A stretch of 64,000 nucleotides of DNA from Sneathiella sp. P13V-1 (GTDB lineage: Bacteria; Pseudomonadota; Alphaproteobacteria; Sneathiellales; Sneathiellaceae), in the NCBI RefSeq assembly GCF_015143595.1, contig NZ_WYEU01000002.1, forward strand, positions 62,001 to 126,000. Reading direction: 5' to 3'. The first letter of the stretch is position 1. Every line of letters starts with the position of its first letter. The notes beneath the pieces are model-generated. The model ran no database searches. It was not told where the DNA came from and saw nothing but the letters and a program-made list of their open reading frames with translations. The translations under genes and the position numbers were made by a program. Positions 42,004-51,809 of the stretch are shown piece after piece.

Positions 42004-42744
42004 ATGGCAATTTGGGGTAAAATTCTAGGAAGTGCAGCGGGTTTGTTGCTGGGCGGTCCTCTTGGCGCATTAATGGGCGGTGTCGCAGGGCACGTTGTCG
42101 ATAAATATCGTGATACGGATGAGGAAACCGAAGGTGAAGAAGCGCCGACAGGACTAAAACAAGTCGCTTTTACAATCGCGGTTGTTGCTCTTGGTGCCAA
42201 GCTGGCGAAAGCTGACGGTGTTGTTACCCGTGATGAAGTCGACGCTTTTAAACGCGTGTTCCGTATCCCGCCCGAAGAGGAAAAGAACTTTGGTAAGGTC
42301 TTTGATCAGGCGCGAAAAAATGCCGCTGGGTATGAGGCGTATGCGAAACAGGTTGCGCGGATGTTTAAAAACAGCCCTCAAGTGATGGAAGATTTGCTCC
42401 ACGGTTTGTTTTCAATTGCCATGGCCGACGGCGTTTTGCATCCCGATGAAGACGAATATCTTCGGAATATTGCTGAAATCTTCGGTTTCGATGAACATGC
42501 TTACGATCGCTTTAGAAGTTATCATTCTGGTGCTGAAGCGCGAGATCCATATCGAATTTTGGGGGTGTCACCTGAAATCTCAAATGAGGAATTGAAGAAA
42601 GCCTATCGTGCGCTAATTCGCGAAAATCACCCGGATAAAGTGATCGCAGAAGGATTGCCGCAAGAATTTGTTGAACTTGCAAATGAAAAAATCGCAAAGA
42701 TTAATGCCGCTTATGATGAGGTAAGTAGCAAGCGAGGTATGTGA
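42004..42744 (+). CDS. DjlA-like membrane co-chaperone (TerB-like plus J domain)
   Basis: Protein of 246 residues. A Gly-rich hydrophobic N-terminus (about residues 8-30, GSAAGLLLGGPLGALMGGVA) anchors it in the membrane. A TerB-like alpha domain covers about residues 55-165, and a C-terminal J domain has H209-P210-D211 in ENHPDK. That order is the DjlA arrangement, a membrane partner that stimulates DnaK. E. coli DjlA affects capsule signalling. Its stop is followed one base later by the amidase start, so the two genes are coupled and may share an envelope-stress role. Confidence 0.85.
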   Translation: MAIWGKILGSAAGLLLGGPLGALMGGVAGHVVDKYRDTDEETEGEEAPTGLKQVAFTIAVVALGAKLAKADGVVTRDEVDAFKRVFRIPPEEEKNFGKVFDQARKNAAGYEAYAKQVARMFKNSPQVMEDLLHGLFSIAMADGVLHPDEDEYLRNIAEIFGFDEHAYDRFRSYHSGAEARDPYRILGVSPEISNEELKKAYRALIRENHPDKVIAEGLPQEFVELANEKIAKINAAYDEVSSKRGM

Positions 42745-42745
42745 G

Positions 42746-43432
42746 GTGCCTGTTGAGGTTACACATACACCGTCTCCAAACTTCAATGATCGCAATGAAG
42801 GCGCGGTGCCTACTGTGTTGGTGGTGCATTATACAGGGATGGTTACTGCAGAGGCTGCGTTGCGGCGCCTTTGCGATCCAAGGGCCGAGGTAAGTGCACA
42901 TTATCTTGTCATGGAAGATGGAGAGGTTCATCAACTTGTATCAGAAGACAAGCGTGCATGGCATGCGGGTGTGGGTGTTTGGCGCGGTATCACCGATTTG
43001 AACTCAGCATCAATCGGCGTTGAGATTGTTAATCCTGGGCATGAGTTCGGGTATGTCGATTTTGCTGAAGAACAGATGAAGAGTGTTGCTCTTCTTGCAG
43101 AAGAGATTGTGCGGCGCCACGACATAAAGCCTTGGAATGTTATTGGGCATTCAGATCTGGCTCCTGAGCGAAAAGAAGACCCGGGAGAGAAGTTTAACTG
43201 GAAGCTCTTAGCGTCAATGGGCATTGGGATGTGGCCCACGAAAAAACTGGGAGAGGCAAGGGGGGAAGCGCAGTTAATAGAAGATTTGAAACAGATCGGT
43301 TACGACTGTTCAAATTTACAGAAAACCATTCTCGCTTTCCAGCGTCATTGGCGCCCTAATATCCTGAGTGGCCTGCCCGATGAAGAAACTCAGCGGATTG
43401 CAAGAACCCTCTGTCTGCAGTTGTCCTCTTGA
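42746..43432 (+). CDS. N-acetylmuramoyl-L-alanine amidase (AmpD-like, amidase_2)
   Basis: Zinc amidase of 228 residues that cleaves the bond between MurNAc and the stem peptide in peptidoglycan fragments. Metal ligands match AmpD: H28 (VVHYTG), H135 and D145 (GHSDLAPERKEDPG). No signal peptide, so a cytosolic recycling enzyme. A short C-terminal extension (about residues 160-228) resembles a peptidoglycan-binding helical repeat. It starts with GTG one base after djlA. Its stop codon lies in the rnpB promoter. Confidence 0.85.
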   Translation: MPVEVTHTPSPNFNDRNEGAVPTVLVVHYTGMVTAEAALRRLCDPRAEVSAHYLVMEDGEVHQLVSEDKRAWHAGVGVWRGITDLNSASIGVEIVNPGHEFGYVDFAEEQMKSVALLAEEIVRRHDIKPWNVIGHSDLAPERKEDPGEKFNWKLLASMGIGMWPTKKLGEARGEAQLIEDLKQIGYDCSNLQKTILAFQRHWRPNILSGLPDEETQRIARTLCLQLSS

Positions 43433-43457
43433 CCTGATATCACATGAAGCGTAAATC
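43429..43457 (+). promoter_or_regulatory. Sigma-70-type promoter of rnpB
   Basis: TTGACC (43429-43434) and TAAATC (43452-43457) are separated by 17 bases, close to the housekeeping consensus. The first base of the P1 helix of RNase P RNA is at 43464, seven bases after the -10, exactly where transcription should begin. The -35 overlaps the amidase stop codon. Confidence 0.75.
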
Positions 43458-43463
43458 AGTTTT

Positions 43464-43844
<381 letters not shown>

Positions 43845-43972
43845 GCGTATTCCAGGCATGCCTTTAATGGCCTTGTCATATTAGATGGATATTTGAAAAG
43901 ACTTTCCGTTAAACCAAGTTGTTTAATAGGTTAAAGTTAGTCGCAGAGCTTTGATTTGGTGAAGGGAAAAGA

Positions 43973-45850
43973 GTGGGGTATCGGTTCAAAAAGAGCAGCA
44001 TGGACGCTCTAACTATGTTCTTGCTGTTTGCAGTGACATTACTGTTTCCCACACCAGCATTAGCCGCCGGAGTGGCGCTGCCACCATTGGTGTATGATAT
44101 TGGTATCTGCCTTTTTGTGGCAAGTGTTATCGGTATTGTCGCTGTTCGTGTAGGAATGCCCAGCATCGCAGCTTTTTTGATTGCCGGGATACTTGTTGGA
44201 CCGATTGGTTTTGGGCTTATTACAGAGCCAAAAAACATCGACACCATCGCTGAACTGGGCTTCATTTTGCTGTTATTCATGATTGGACTTGAGATCGATG
44301 TCCGAAAGATCATGAGTAGCGGCAAGATTATAATTATCTCGGGAGTTTTTCAGTATCCACTCACCGTTCTTTTAGGGATCGGGGTCGTCAAACTTTGCTT
44401 GTTCTTAGGATTGGATGGCCTGTTTCCTGGAAACTACGACGCTTTATACTTCGGAATTTTCCTCGCTGGCTCTTCTACCCTGCTTGTGATCAAACTGTTT
44501 CAGGAACGGTTTGAATTGGGAACAGAAAGCGGCCGTTTGGCCCTTGGATTGCTGGTGTTTCAGGACATCTGGGCGATTATCGTGCTTGTCCTTCAGCCTA
44601 CATTCCATGCTCCTGAATTAAGCTCTGCGCTGATTTCATTTTTCGGTATGTTTATACTGGTGGCAATTTCTGTGGCGTTGGCGCGAGGTGTTGTGGTCCG
44701 AGCCTTCAAATGGCTCGCTAAAGAACCACAGATGATTTTTGTGGGTGCTATCGGCTGGTGTTTTACAATCGTATTTGTTGGCAGTAGTTTGGACTATGTG
44801 GCTGGTTATCTGTTCGAGTTGCCAACTTCATTGTCCGTGGGATCCGGCATGAGTGCCTTGATTGCCGGGATGACCATTGCCACATTGCCTTATAGCCGGG
44901 ACATTATTGCCAAAGTAGGGATCGTCCGCGACTTTTTCATTGTTTTGTTCTTTGTCGGATTGGGAATGAGTATTCCTGAAATTCAGGATTATTCCGTAGT
45001 AATCGTCGCGGTGATGCTGGTGTTCTTCGGCCTACTTGCAAGGCAACTTATCTTCTTTCCTCTTTTTTATTATTCAGGTGGGGATAGGCGACATGCCCAG
45101 ACATCAGCAATTCGTTTGGCGCAGCTGTCTGAGTTTGGTTTGGTGATTGCGTTTCTTGGGATACAGCAGGGTCATTTGTCCAAGGAATTCGGAAGTACGA
45201 TCATTTTTGCGTTTATCGCAACGGCCTTGTTGACACCTTTTAACTTTAAGAATGCATATAAAATATACGGTTGGCTTGCACCGGCGCTTGAAAAGTTGGG
45301 CTTTAAAGAACCACCCGCCGAAATTGAAGATGAAGAGGTGGAAACTGACATCGTCCTTCTTGGTTTCCATCGTGTCGCGTCGTCATTGCTGCATGAAGTG
45401 TCCGTCCATCGTCCCGAATTGATGAAGCGTATTCTTGTGATTGATTTCAATGTGCAAATTCACCCTGCAATTCGAAAAATGGGTGCCTCTGTAAAGTACG
45501 GAGATCTCGCCAGTGAGCAGACCCTGCGCCACGCGGGTGTGGATCGGGCTAGTGTGATTGTCGCAACCATTCCGGATGAAATCTTGCGGGGAACTAACAA
45601 TCGAACGTTGGTGCACGATCTCAGGGCAATGAATGAAAATGCAGTGATTATCGTAAATGCTGAGAAACCTAAAGCTGCGGACGAGCTATATGAAGCTGGC
45701 GCGGACTACGTTTATTTGACGCGCGTGCATACGGCGAGGGCGTTGGATAAGCTCATAGAGCGGACACTCGATGGAAGTTTGTCCTCCTATCGCGATGAAC
45801 AAGAAAAAACCCACGGAAAAATACAGGAGCGTTGGGAAGTTCTGGATTAA
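43973..45850 (+). CDS. Monovalent cation:proton antiporter, KefB/C-like (CPA2)
   Basis: Membrane antiporter of 625 residues. After a signal-like first helix (TMFLLFAVTLLFPTPALAAG) come twelve or so transmembrane helices of the CPA2 fold, including GFILLLFMIGLEIDVRKI and LALGLLVFQDIWAII. The C-terminal RCK/TrkA-N domain begins at about residue 455 (TDIVLLGFHRVASSLL) with VIDFNVQIHPAI as the nucleotide-binding strand, though the usual GxGxxG is replaced by GFHRVA. Potassium/proton exchange controlled by nucleotide or thiol compounds is the likely role. GTG 43973 with GAAGGGA upstream is the start. A terminator follows. Confidence 0.85.
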   Translation: MGYRFKKSSMDALTMFLLFAVTLLFPTPALAAGVALPPLVYDIGICLFVASVIGIVAVRVGMPSIAAFLIAGILVGPIGFGLITEPKNIDTIAELGFILLLFMIGLEIDVRKIMSSGKIIIISGVFQYPLTVLLGIGVVKLCLFLGLDGLFPGNYDALYFGIFLAGSSTLLVIKLFQERFELGTESGRLALGLLVFQDIWAIIVLVLQPTFHAPELSSALISFFGMFILVAISVALARGVVVRAFKWLAKEPQMIFVGAIGWCFTIVFVGSSLDYVAGYLFELPTSLSVGSGMSALIAGMTIATLPYSRDIIAKVGIVRDFFIVLFFVGLGMSIPEIQDYSVVIVAVMLVFFGLLARQLIFFPLFYYSGGDRRHAQTSAIRLAQLSEFGLVIAFLGIQQGHLSKEFGSTIIFAFIATALLTPFNFKNAYKIYGWLAPALEKLGFKEPPAEIEDEEVETDIVLLGFHRVASSLLHEVSVHRPELMKRILVIDFNVQIHPAIRKMGASVKYGDLASEQTLRHAGVDRASVIVATIPDEILRGTNNRTLVHDLRAMNENAVIIVNAEKPKAADELYEAGADYVYLTRVHTARALDKLIERTLDGSLSSYRDEQEKTHGKIQERWEVLD

Positions 45851-45852
45851 AG

Positions 45853-45878
45853 AAGAGAGGCTGGAGGCCTCTCTTTTT
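45853..45878 (+). terminator. Intrinsic terminator after the antiporter gene
   Basis: Nine-base stem AAGAGAGGC (45853-45861) with GCCTCTCTT (45867-45875), loop TGGAG, running into a T5 tract (45874-45878). It begins three bases after the antiporter stop and faces the convergent dps gene. Confidence 0.9.
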
Positions 45879-45889
45879 GTTTGTCGGGG

Positions 45890-46357
45890 TTAGAGCAGGG
45901 AGCGAAGCATCCAGGCAGTTTTTTCATGGATGCGCATTCGGTCAGATACAAGCGCTGCCGTTGACTCGTCATCTGCATCCTGCGCAATTTTCAATACATC
46001 CCGGCAGGTTCTGACCACCGTTTCGTGGCTGGCTGTCAGGATACGAACCATATCATCTGCTGAGGGTATGTCTTCAACCTCTTTAATGCTGCTTAAGCCT
46101 GCAAACGCTTTGTAGGTTCCTGGTGCGACAACACCCAGGGTTCGAATGCGTTCGGCGATTTCATCCACAGCCAGAGCCAGTTCGTTGTAATGCTCTTCGA
46201 ACATCAAGTGCAAGTCTCGGAATTTGGGGCCTGTTACATTCCAATGGAAATTATGAGTTTGCAGATAGAGGGTGTAGCTATCCGCAAGCAGATGCTTCAG
46301 GCCGTCTGCAATTTTGTGCATATCGTCTTGTGGAATGCCGATGTTGATCTCGCTCAT
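45890..46357 (-). CDS. dps: Dps-family DNA-protection ferritin
   Basis: Twelve-subunit mini-ferritin of 155 residues that binds and oxidises iron with peroxide, protecting DNA. The ferroxidase site lies in the pattern [20 protein letters not shown] then [20 protein letters not shown] (each a known Dps stretch). The first histidines and D/E residues of the inter-subunit site are intact. The N-terminal tail is short and has few lysines, so direct DNA binding through the tail is doubtful. GGAAGGAA precedes the ATG. Confidence 0.92.
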   Translation of the reverse strand: MSEINIGIPQDDMHKIADGLKHLLADSYTLYLQTHNFHWNVTGPKFRDLHLMFEEHYNELALAVDEIAERIRTLGVVAPGTYKAFAGLSSIKEVEDIPSADDMVRILTASHETVVRTCRDVLKIAQDADDESTAALVSDRMRIHEKTAWMLRSLL

Positions 46358-46643
46358 GATTTCCTTCCTTTTTTAGAATTATTCAAATGTAGTGAGTTTT
46401 GGCAGAATTTAAAGAGGGAACACGCTCAAATTTCACAAGTTTATTTTTAAGGCGTCTTCTTCTGCAGGCAAAGATCGAAATCAAATCAATGTAGAACAAA
46501 AGATGAACATAATAAAATATAAGAAGAAAATTCTATAGGTAAGTCCTCGATGAGTGGGCCGAAAATATGATTAAGAAAAGCTTAAGAATTTATCCAATTA
46601 TCTCCATTAGAACTTGTTGAAAACCCAAGGAAAACAAGCGTTC
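46358..46643. other. Gap between dps and the MraZ boxes
   Basis: About 285 AT-rich bases with no gene. It presumably holds the dps promoter on the minus strand near 46380-46420 and the dcw promoter on the plus strand around 46550-46640. I do not see a convincing -35/-10 pair. No repeats or hairpins stand out. Confidence 0.4.
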
Positions 46644-46699
46644 CTCCATTGACTCCCAAGAAAATCCATGTTATCCCAGAATATCCCATAAATGCTCCA
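46644..46699. promoter_or_regulatory. Array of MraZ-binding repeats upstream of mraZ
   Basis: Pentamers on a ten-base period: CTCCA (46644-46648), TCCCA (46654-46658), ATCCA (46664-46668), TCCCA (46674-46678), TCCCA (46684-46688) and CTCCA one base out of phase (46695-46699). Read on the other strand they are TGGGA-like. MraZ is known to bind direct TGGG-type repeats spaced by five bases ahead of its own operon. The array lies 62 bases before the mraZ start, so the whole dcw cluster is probably under MraZ autorepression. Confidence 0.75.
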
Positions 46700-46760
46700 G
46701 ATTAATCTGGAAGATGAGGGGCGCAGTCTAACGCGAGGGAAATAGAGGGGTTTTTGGGCT

Positions 46761-47225
46761 ATGGCCCTATTTCTGTCTACGGTTCAAAACAAGATCGATA
46801 AGAAGGGGCGGGTTTCTGTGCCGGCTCGCTTTCGCTCGATTCTGGCTGAGCGTGGGCATGCGTCCGTTGTTCTGTTTCCAAGTTTTGAGGGTGATGCCAT
46901 CAACGCCTGCGATATGGGTGTGATGGAAGGTCTTCTTGAAAAAATTGGTGGCTTTGATCCTTTCTCTGAAGATCGTGAATCTGATGCTGATGCTTTGATG
47001 GCTGAGGCAATTGAGTTGCCCATCGATGGGGATGGCCGAATTACGATCCCGCTAGCCTTGTCCGAAGAGGTGGGAATTGATGATAAGTGCGTGTTTGTTG
47101 GACGTGGCGACAGTTTCCAGATTTGGGCGCCAGAAAAATTCGAAGCCCGCATGAAGGCAGTGAAGGAACGGGCGCGATTGAAACGGGCTAGGGGTTCCAA
47201 TATTGCGGGGCGGGATAATGACTAA
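46761..47225 (+). CDS. mraZ: Transcriptional regulator MraZ
   Basis: DNA-binding protein of 154 residues with two AbrB-like SpoVT folds. DKKGRVSVPARFR is in the first and DGDGRITIPLALSEEVG in the second; the D-x-x-G-R pairs are the DNA-contacting signature. It forms a ring-shaped multimer in studied species and represses the dcw operon, whose repeats lie just upstream. First gene of the cluster. It overlaps rsmH by eight bases. The ribosome site AGAGGGG is a little far from ATG 46761. Confidence 0.93.
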   Translation: MALFLSTVQNKIDKKGRVSVPARFRSILAERGHASVVLFPSFEGDAINACDMGVMEGLLEKIGGFDPFSEDRESDADALMAEAIELPIDGDGRITIPLALSEEVGIDDKCVFVGRGDSFQIWAPEKFEARMKAVKERARLKRARGSNIAGRDND

Positions 47226-48168
47226 AGTGCCGCATATTTCTGTTCTGTTGAAAGAGGTTCTTGATGTGCTTTCCCCGAAAGATGGGGAGGTGTTTGTGGA
47301 TGGAACCTTCGGAGCGGGTGGTTATAGTCGCGCTATTCTGGAGGCGGCTAACTGCACGCTTTATGGCATTGATCGCGATCCTCGTGCGAAGGTGGCGGGT
47401 GATCGGTTGGCTGCTGATTATCCGGGACGCTTCAAGCTATTGAACGGGTGCTTTGGTGATATGCAATCTTTGCTTTTGGCAGAAGGTGTGTCGAAAGTGG
47501 ATGGTATTGCGCTGGATATTGGTGTGTCCTCCATGCAAATTGATGAGGCTGAGAGGGGTTTCTCTTTTATGCAGGACGGACCGCTTGATATGCGAATGTC
47601 GTCAGATGGGCGCACAGCGGCGGATGTGGTGAATGAAGAGGGTGAGCAGGAGCTTGCGAGAATTCTCTTTCACTATGGGGAAGAAAGAAAATCCAGAGCG
47701 ATCGCAAAAGCAATCGTAGCGCGGCGTGAAGAGAAACCGTTCGAGCGGACAGTGGAGCTTGCGGATCTGATTTCTTCGATCGTCAAAGTGACAGGTAAAG
47801 GTATTCACCCGGCGACGCGCTCCTTTCAGGCGCTCCGCATTTACGTAAATGATGAGCTTGGAGAGTTGCATTCCGCATTGGAGGCTTCGGTTGATTTGTT
47901 AAAATCAGGCGGACGGTTGGCGGTTGTCTCTTTCCATAGCCTTGAAGATCGTATGGTGAAGAAGTTCCTTGCAGATCGCTCTGAGGCGCGCGGTAATCCA
48001 TCGCGTCACATGCCTGATGTGGAGGCGAGAGAAGAGCTTCTGTTTAATCTGGTCAAGCGTGGTGCAATCAAGGCGACAAAGGATGAGATTGATCAAAATC
48101 CCCGCTCACGTTCAGCGCGGTTGAGAGGGGCAATTCGTACACAAGCCGGTCAGGAGCTGTTCTTATGA
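47218..48168 (+). CDS. rsmH: 16S rRNA (cytosine1402-N4)-methyltransferase
   Basis: SAM-dependent enzyme of 316 residues that methylates C1402 in the ribosomal P site. FVDGTFGAGGYSRAIL holds the SAM-binding loop, GIALDIGVSSMQID the next motif, and RGFSFMQDGPLDMRM and HPATRSFQALRIYVND are family hallmarks. ATG 47218 is used; an earlier in-frame GTG/TTG lies inside mraZ. The stop overlaps ftsL as ATGA. Formerly called MraW. Confidence 0.94.
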   Translation: MTKVPHISVLLKEVLDVLSPKDGEVFVDGTFGAGGYSRAILEAANCTLYGIDRDPRAKVAGDRLAADYPGRFKLLNGCFGDMQSLLLAEGVSKVDGIALDIGVSSMQIDEAERGFSFMQDGPLDMRMSSDGRTAADVVNEEGEQELARILFHYGEERKSRAIAKAIVARREEKPFERTVELADLISSIVKVTGKGIHPATRSFQALRIYVNDELGELHSALEASVDLLKSGGRLAVVSFHSLEDRMVKKFLADRSEARGNPSRHMPDVEAREELLFNLVKRGAIKATKDEIDQNPRSRSARLRGAIRTQAGQELFL

Positions 48169-48596
48169 AATGGCAGCTTACAGCAGCTTCGTTGTCTCTT
48201 GTTGTTGGTGTTTCCTATGGCCTCTATCAACTTTCATATGAGGTGCAGACGCTTGAAGGTGAGCTGGCCGAATTGAACGGCAAAATTCGTGAAAATGAGC
48301 AGGCGACAGAAATTCTCAAGGCGGAATGGGCTTACCAAAACCGTCCTGAAAATATTCAGGCTTTGACAGCCAAGTATCTTCCGCTTCTTTTGGTAGCGCC
48401 TTATCAAGTGGCGGGGTTGAACGATTTGCCGGAACGGACGCTGGATTCAAATGCGCTTGCAAAACTGACAGATCCGGTGCCGCGTCAAAAGCCACGATTT
48501 AATTGGGTGTATGAAATCGACGGTGTTGAGGTTGGGCCTAGTTACACGCTCGCGTCTTTTGGTTTGTCTTCAGGGGTTGAAGGTGATGACAAATGA
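48165..48596 (+). CDS. ftsL: Cell division protein FtsL
   Basis: Bitopic division protein of 143 residues. One membrane helix (about residues 4-22) is followed by a coiled-coil of about residues 26-60 (YEVQTLEGELAELNGKI) and a WAYQNRPENIQALTAKYLPL segment typical of alphaproteobacterial FtsL. It recruits and activates FtsW-FtsI through FtsQLB. Recognition rests on position between rsmH and ftsI plus topology, since the sequence is poorly conserved. ATGA overlaps at both ends. Confidence 0.85.
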   Translation: MKWQLTAASLSLVVGVSYGLYQLSYEVQTLEGELAELNGKIRENEQATEILKAEWAYQNRPENIQALTAKYLPLLLVAPYQVAGLNDLPERTLDSNALAKLTDPVPRQKPRFNWVYEIDGVEVGPSYTLASFGLSSGVEGDDK

Positions 48597-50383
48597 AACG
48601 GCAGTCTTCAGTTCAGATTAAGGTTGTCGACCAGCCTGTGGTTGCCAGGGTTGGCTTAAAGCCCAAGAAGCAGGGTGCTTTCTTGCATTTGGAGGGAAGT
48701 GCAAAAGAGACCTTGGAGCAGGGGCGCAACCGTTTGGTCGTTGCGGGTGTTCTGTTTGCTTTTTGTTTTGTCGTATTGGCGGGGCGGCTTGTTGGTCTTG
48801 CTATTAGCGGTTCTGAGAATGAACTGGCTCAGGAAAATGTCCAAACGCAGTCGGTTGCCACGGCGCAGACGTTGGACAAACGCGCCCCTATTTATGACCG
48901 GAACGGTAATCTTCTGGCGGTAACGTTGGATGCGGTTTCTTTATTTGCTGATCCTCGAAAAATAATGGATGCAGACGAAGCTGCGAAGAAGCTCACCAGT
49001 GTTCTGACTGATCTTGAGCCCGCCGCCCTAAAAGCGAAATTATCCCTGCGACGTAATTTTGTATGGGTGAAACGGCATCTTACGCCGCAGCAGCAAAAAT
49101 CAGTGAATGATCTAGGAATACCGGGGCTTTTTTTCAGAAATGAGGAGCGTCGTGTATATCCTGTTGGGAATTTGGCGGCGCATCTTGTCGGATATACCGA
49201 TATTGATGGAAAAGGGATTGCCGGAATTGAACGGTATTTCGATGAGCGCCTTAAAGGGGTGAATTCCACAGATACCGGCCCTGTGCAACTTTCGATCGAT
49301 ACGCGGATACAATACGCATTGAGGGATGAGTTGAGCCGATCCATGTCCATCTTCCGGGCTATCGGTGCCTCGGGTATGGTGATGGATGTGAAAACAGGTG
49401 AAGTGTTGGGGATGGTATCGTTGCCGGATTTTGATCCAAATCGTCCCAATGATTATCCAAAAGACAATAAGTTTAACAAGGTTACCCTTGGTGTTTATGA
49501 AATGGGGTCGACTTTTAAAACCTTTACCACCGCAATGGCGTTGGATCTAAAATCGGTTTCCCTAAGAAGTGGGTATGATGCCACGAACCCCATTCGAATT
49601 GCTGGCTTCAGAATTCGTGATGATCACCCTAAAAAGCGTTGGTTATCCGTGCCTGAGATCTTCATGTATTCGTCCAATATTGGAACGGCGAAGATGGCGG
49701 ATGCCATAGGCCCAAAACGTCAAAAAGCTTTCTTAAAGAAAATTGGTTTGTTGGATCGACCGATTATCGAATTACCTGAAGTGGGTGCCCCAATTTTGCC
49801 GCCACGTTGGAATACGCTTGAGACCATGACGATTTCATATGGGCATGGCCTGTCGGTAAGCCCGTTGCAGTTGGGGACAGCAATTAGTTCAATGGTAAAT
49901 GGTGGCGTATTCCGTAATCCAACCGTAATTAAGCAGGATGCGGAAGTTGATGTCGAAGGTCGCAGGGTTATCCGGGAGGAGACCTCAGATACAGTTCGGC
50001 GTCTGATGCGTCTGGTTGTGAAAAGCGGTACAGGTAAAAATGCTGACGCGAAAGGGTATCTCGTTGGGGGTAAAACAGGAACTGCTGAGAAAGCTGTGAA
50101 TGGACGGTACAAGCGAGACGCGCTTGTAACCTCTTTTGTGAGTGCGTTCCCGATGCATGATCCGCGTTATGTTGTCCTTGCTATGCTGGACGAGCCTAAA
50201 GGAAATGCGTCTACGCATGGGTTTAGAAGTGCAGGTTGGACAACTGCCCCAATTGTGAGCCGCCTCGTCGCGCGTGTTGCGCCTTTGTTGGGTGTCCAAC
50301 CTGAAGACGAGGAAAGCAAGTCAATTCAGAAAGCTTTGCATATCCCTGTTTACTCTCGGGAGAAGAAAAATGCTTCTTTCTGA
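48593..50383 (+). CDS. ftsI: Peptidoglycan D,D-transpeptidase FtsI (PBP3)
   Basis: Septal transpeptidase of 596 residues with an N-terminal anchor (about residues 47-66) and a pedestal domain with KRAPIYDRNGNLLAVTL. The penicillin-binding domain has S306-x2-K309 (GSTFKTF), S360-S361-N362 and K494-T495-G496. FtsW, the matching glycosyltransferase, is further down the cluster. The start overlaps ftsL by ATGA; the end overlaps murE by 14 bases. The basic N-terminal tail of about 46 residues is slightly long. Confidence 0.95.
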   Translation: MKRQSSVQIKVVDQPVVARVGLKPKKQGAFLHLEGSAKETLEQGRNRLVVAGVLFAFCFVVLAGRLVGLAISGSENELAQENVQTQSVATAQTLDKRAPIYDRNGNLLAVTLDAVSLFADPRKIMDADEAAKKLTSVLTDLEPAALKAKLSLRRNFVWVKRHLTPQQQKSVNDLGIPGLFFRNEERRVYPVGNLAAHLVGYTDIDGKGIAGIERYFDERLKGVNSTDTGPVQLSIDTRIQYALRDELSRSMSIFRAIGASGMVMDVKTGEVLGMVSLPDFDPNRPNDYPKDNKFNKVTLGVYEMGSTFKTFTTAMALDLKSVSLRSGYDATNPIRIAGFRIRDDHPKKRWLSVPEIFMYSSNIGTAKMADAIGPKRQKAFLKKIGLLDRPIIELPEVGAPILPPRWNTLETMTISYGHGLSVSPLQLGTAISSMVNGGVFRNPTVIKQDAEVDVEGRRVIREETSDTVRRLMRLVVKSGTGKNADAKGYLVGGKTGTAEKAVNGRYKRDALVTSFVSAFPMHDPRYVVLAMLDEPKGNASTHGFRSAGWTTAPIVSRLVARVAPLLGVQPEDEESKSIQKALHIPVYSREKKNASF

Positions 50384-51809
50384 GGTTCTGAAAATCAAAG
50401 AGCATCTGGATAATGATCCAAATGTTGTCGGGATTACAGCTGACAGTCGGCGGGTAAAAGCAGGTTACATTTTTGCGGCATTGCCTGGGTCTGTAACAGA
50501 TGGCCGGAAATTCATTCCGCAAGCTTTAAGCAATGGTGCTGTCGCAATATTGACTGACCGCCATTACGCAGAGGTGATTGATGCGGTTTGTATTCAGGTC
50601 GATGATCCAAGGCGGGAATTGGCTTTTGCGGCCCAGAAGTTGGCTGGCCCCGTACCGGATATGGTTGCTGCCGTCACGGGGACAAATGGCAAGACGTCTG
50701 TTGCTCATTTCTTGCGTCAGATATGGCAGGCATGCGGATATTCGTCGGCAAGTCTTGGAACGCTAGGTGTCGTGACCGCCGATGGGGCGCGGGACATTCA
50801 TTACACGACTCCTGATCCCGAAATTATGCATGAAGAGCTGTCTGCATTGGTTGCCCATGGTGTGGATCATGTGGTGCTTGAAGCATCCAGTCATGGTTTG
50901 GATCAGCGACGCTTGGATGCTGTGGGTGTTCAGGTTGGGGGCTTTACCAACCTGACCCGCGATCACCTGGATTATCATAAAGATTTTGAAACCTATCTGG
51001 CAGCGAAGCTGGGGCTGGTCACGCGTGCGATCAAAGACGGCGGTTCTATCGTTTTAAATGCAGATAGTGATGTGTTCGGCGCTTTTAAAAAAGCTGCTGA
51101 TGCGCGGGGTCTTAGAGTCATATCCTATGGCGAAAGCGGAACTGACCTCAAGTTACTGGATGCGAGACCTCATAGCGGCGGTCAGCATTTAGAATTTGAG
51201 TATTCAGGCAATTCATTTGTCCTCGATCTTCCGCTTGTCGGAACATTCCAGTCCGCGAATATCCTATGTGCACTTGGGATGGCGGTTGCTTCTGGCCTTG
51301 AAATGGATCAGGCCGTTCAGGGACTTCATGATATTTCCAATGTTCCGGGTCGAATGGAATTGATGGGAAAATCTAATGCTGGTTCAAACGTTTATGTGGA
51401 TTATGCCCACACTCCAGACGCCTTGAAAACGGTTCTCGAAGCTGCACGGCCTCACACATCTGGTCGTTTGATCGTGGTATTCGGATGTGGGGGGGATCGT
51501 GACAAAGGTAAACGCCCTGAAATGGGCAAGATAGCTGCGAATTCTGCCGACATCGCCATCGTGACAGATGATAATCCGCGAAGTGAAGACGCTTCTGTTA
51601 TCCGGTCTGAAATTATGATCGCATGTCCAGAAGCGCTGGAAATTGGGGATCGTCGGTCCGCTATTACAGAAGCCATTCGGGTGGGCAAGGAAGGCGACCT
51701 TATTCTTGTTGCAGGTAAAGGTCATGAAGAAGGCCAGGTTGTGAAAGGGGAAACGCTCCCCTTCAGTGATCGTGACGTTTGCAAGGAACTGTTGGGGGGG
51801 ACGCAATGA
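50370..51809 (+). CDS. murE: UDP-MurNAc-L-Ala-D-Glu:meso-diaminopimelate ligase
   Basis: Mur ligase of 479 residues adding the third amino acid to the peptidoglycan precursor. The ATP site is TGTNGKTS. DDNPRSED carries the D-N-P-R signature for meso-diaminopimelate rather than lysine. I start at ATG 50370 (GGGAGAAG upstream); earlier in-frame codons fall inside ftsI. ATGA overlap with murF. Confidence 0.95.
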   Translation: MLLSEVLKIKEHLDNDPNVVGITADSRRVKAGYIFAALPGSVTDGRKFIPQALSNGAVAILTDRHYAEVIDAVCIQVDDPRRELAFAAQKLAGPVPDMVAAVTGTNGKTSVAHFLRQIWQACGYSSASLGTLGVVTADGARDIHYTTPDPEIMHEELSALVAHGVDHVVLEASSHGLDQRRLDAVGVQVGGFTNLTRDHLDYHKDFETYLAAKLGLVTRAIKDGGSIVLNADSDVFGAFKKAADARGLRVISYGESGTDLKLLDARPHSGGQHLEFEYSGNSFVLDLPLVGTFQSANILCALGMAVASGLEMDQAVQGLHDISNVPGRMELMGKSNAGSNVYVDYAHTPDALKTVLEAARPHTSGRLIVVFGCGGDRDKGKRPEMGKIAANSADIAIVTDDNPRSEDASVIRSEIMIACPEALEIGDRRSAITEAIRVGKEGDLILVAGKGHEEGQVVKGETLPFSDRDVCKELLGGTQ

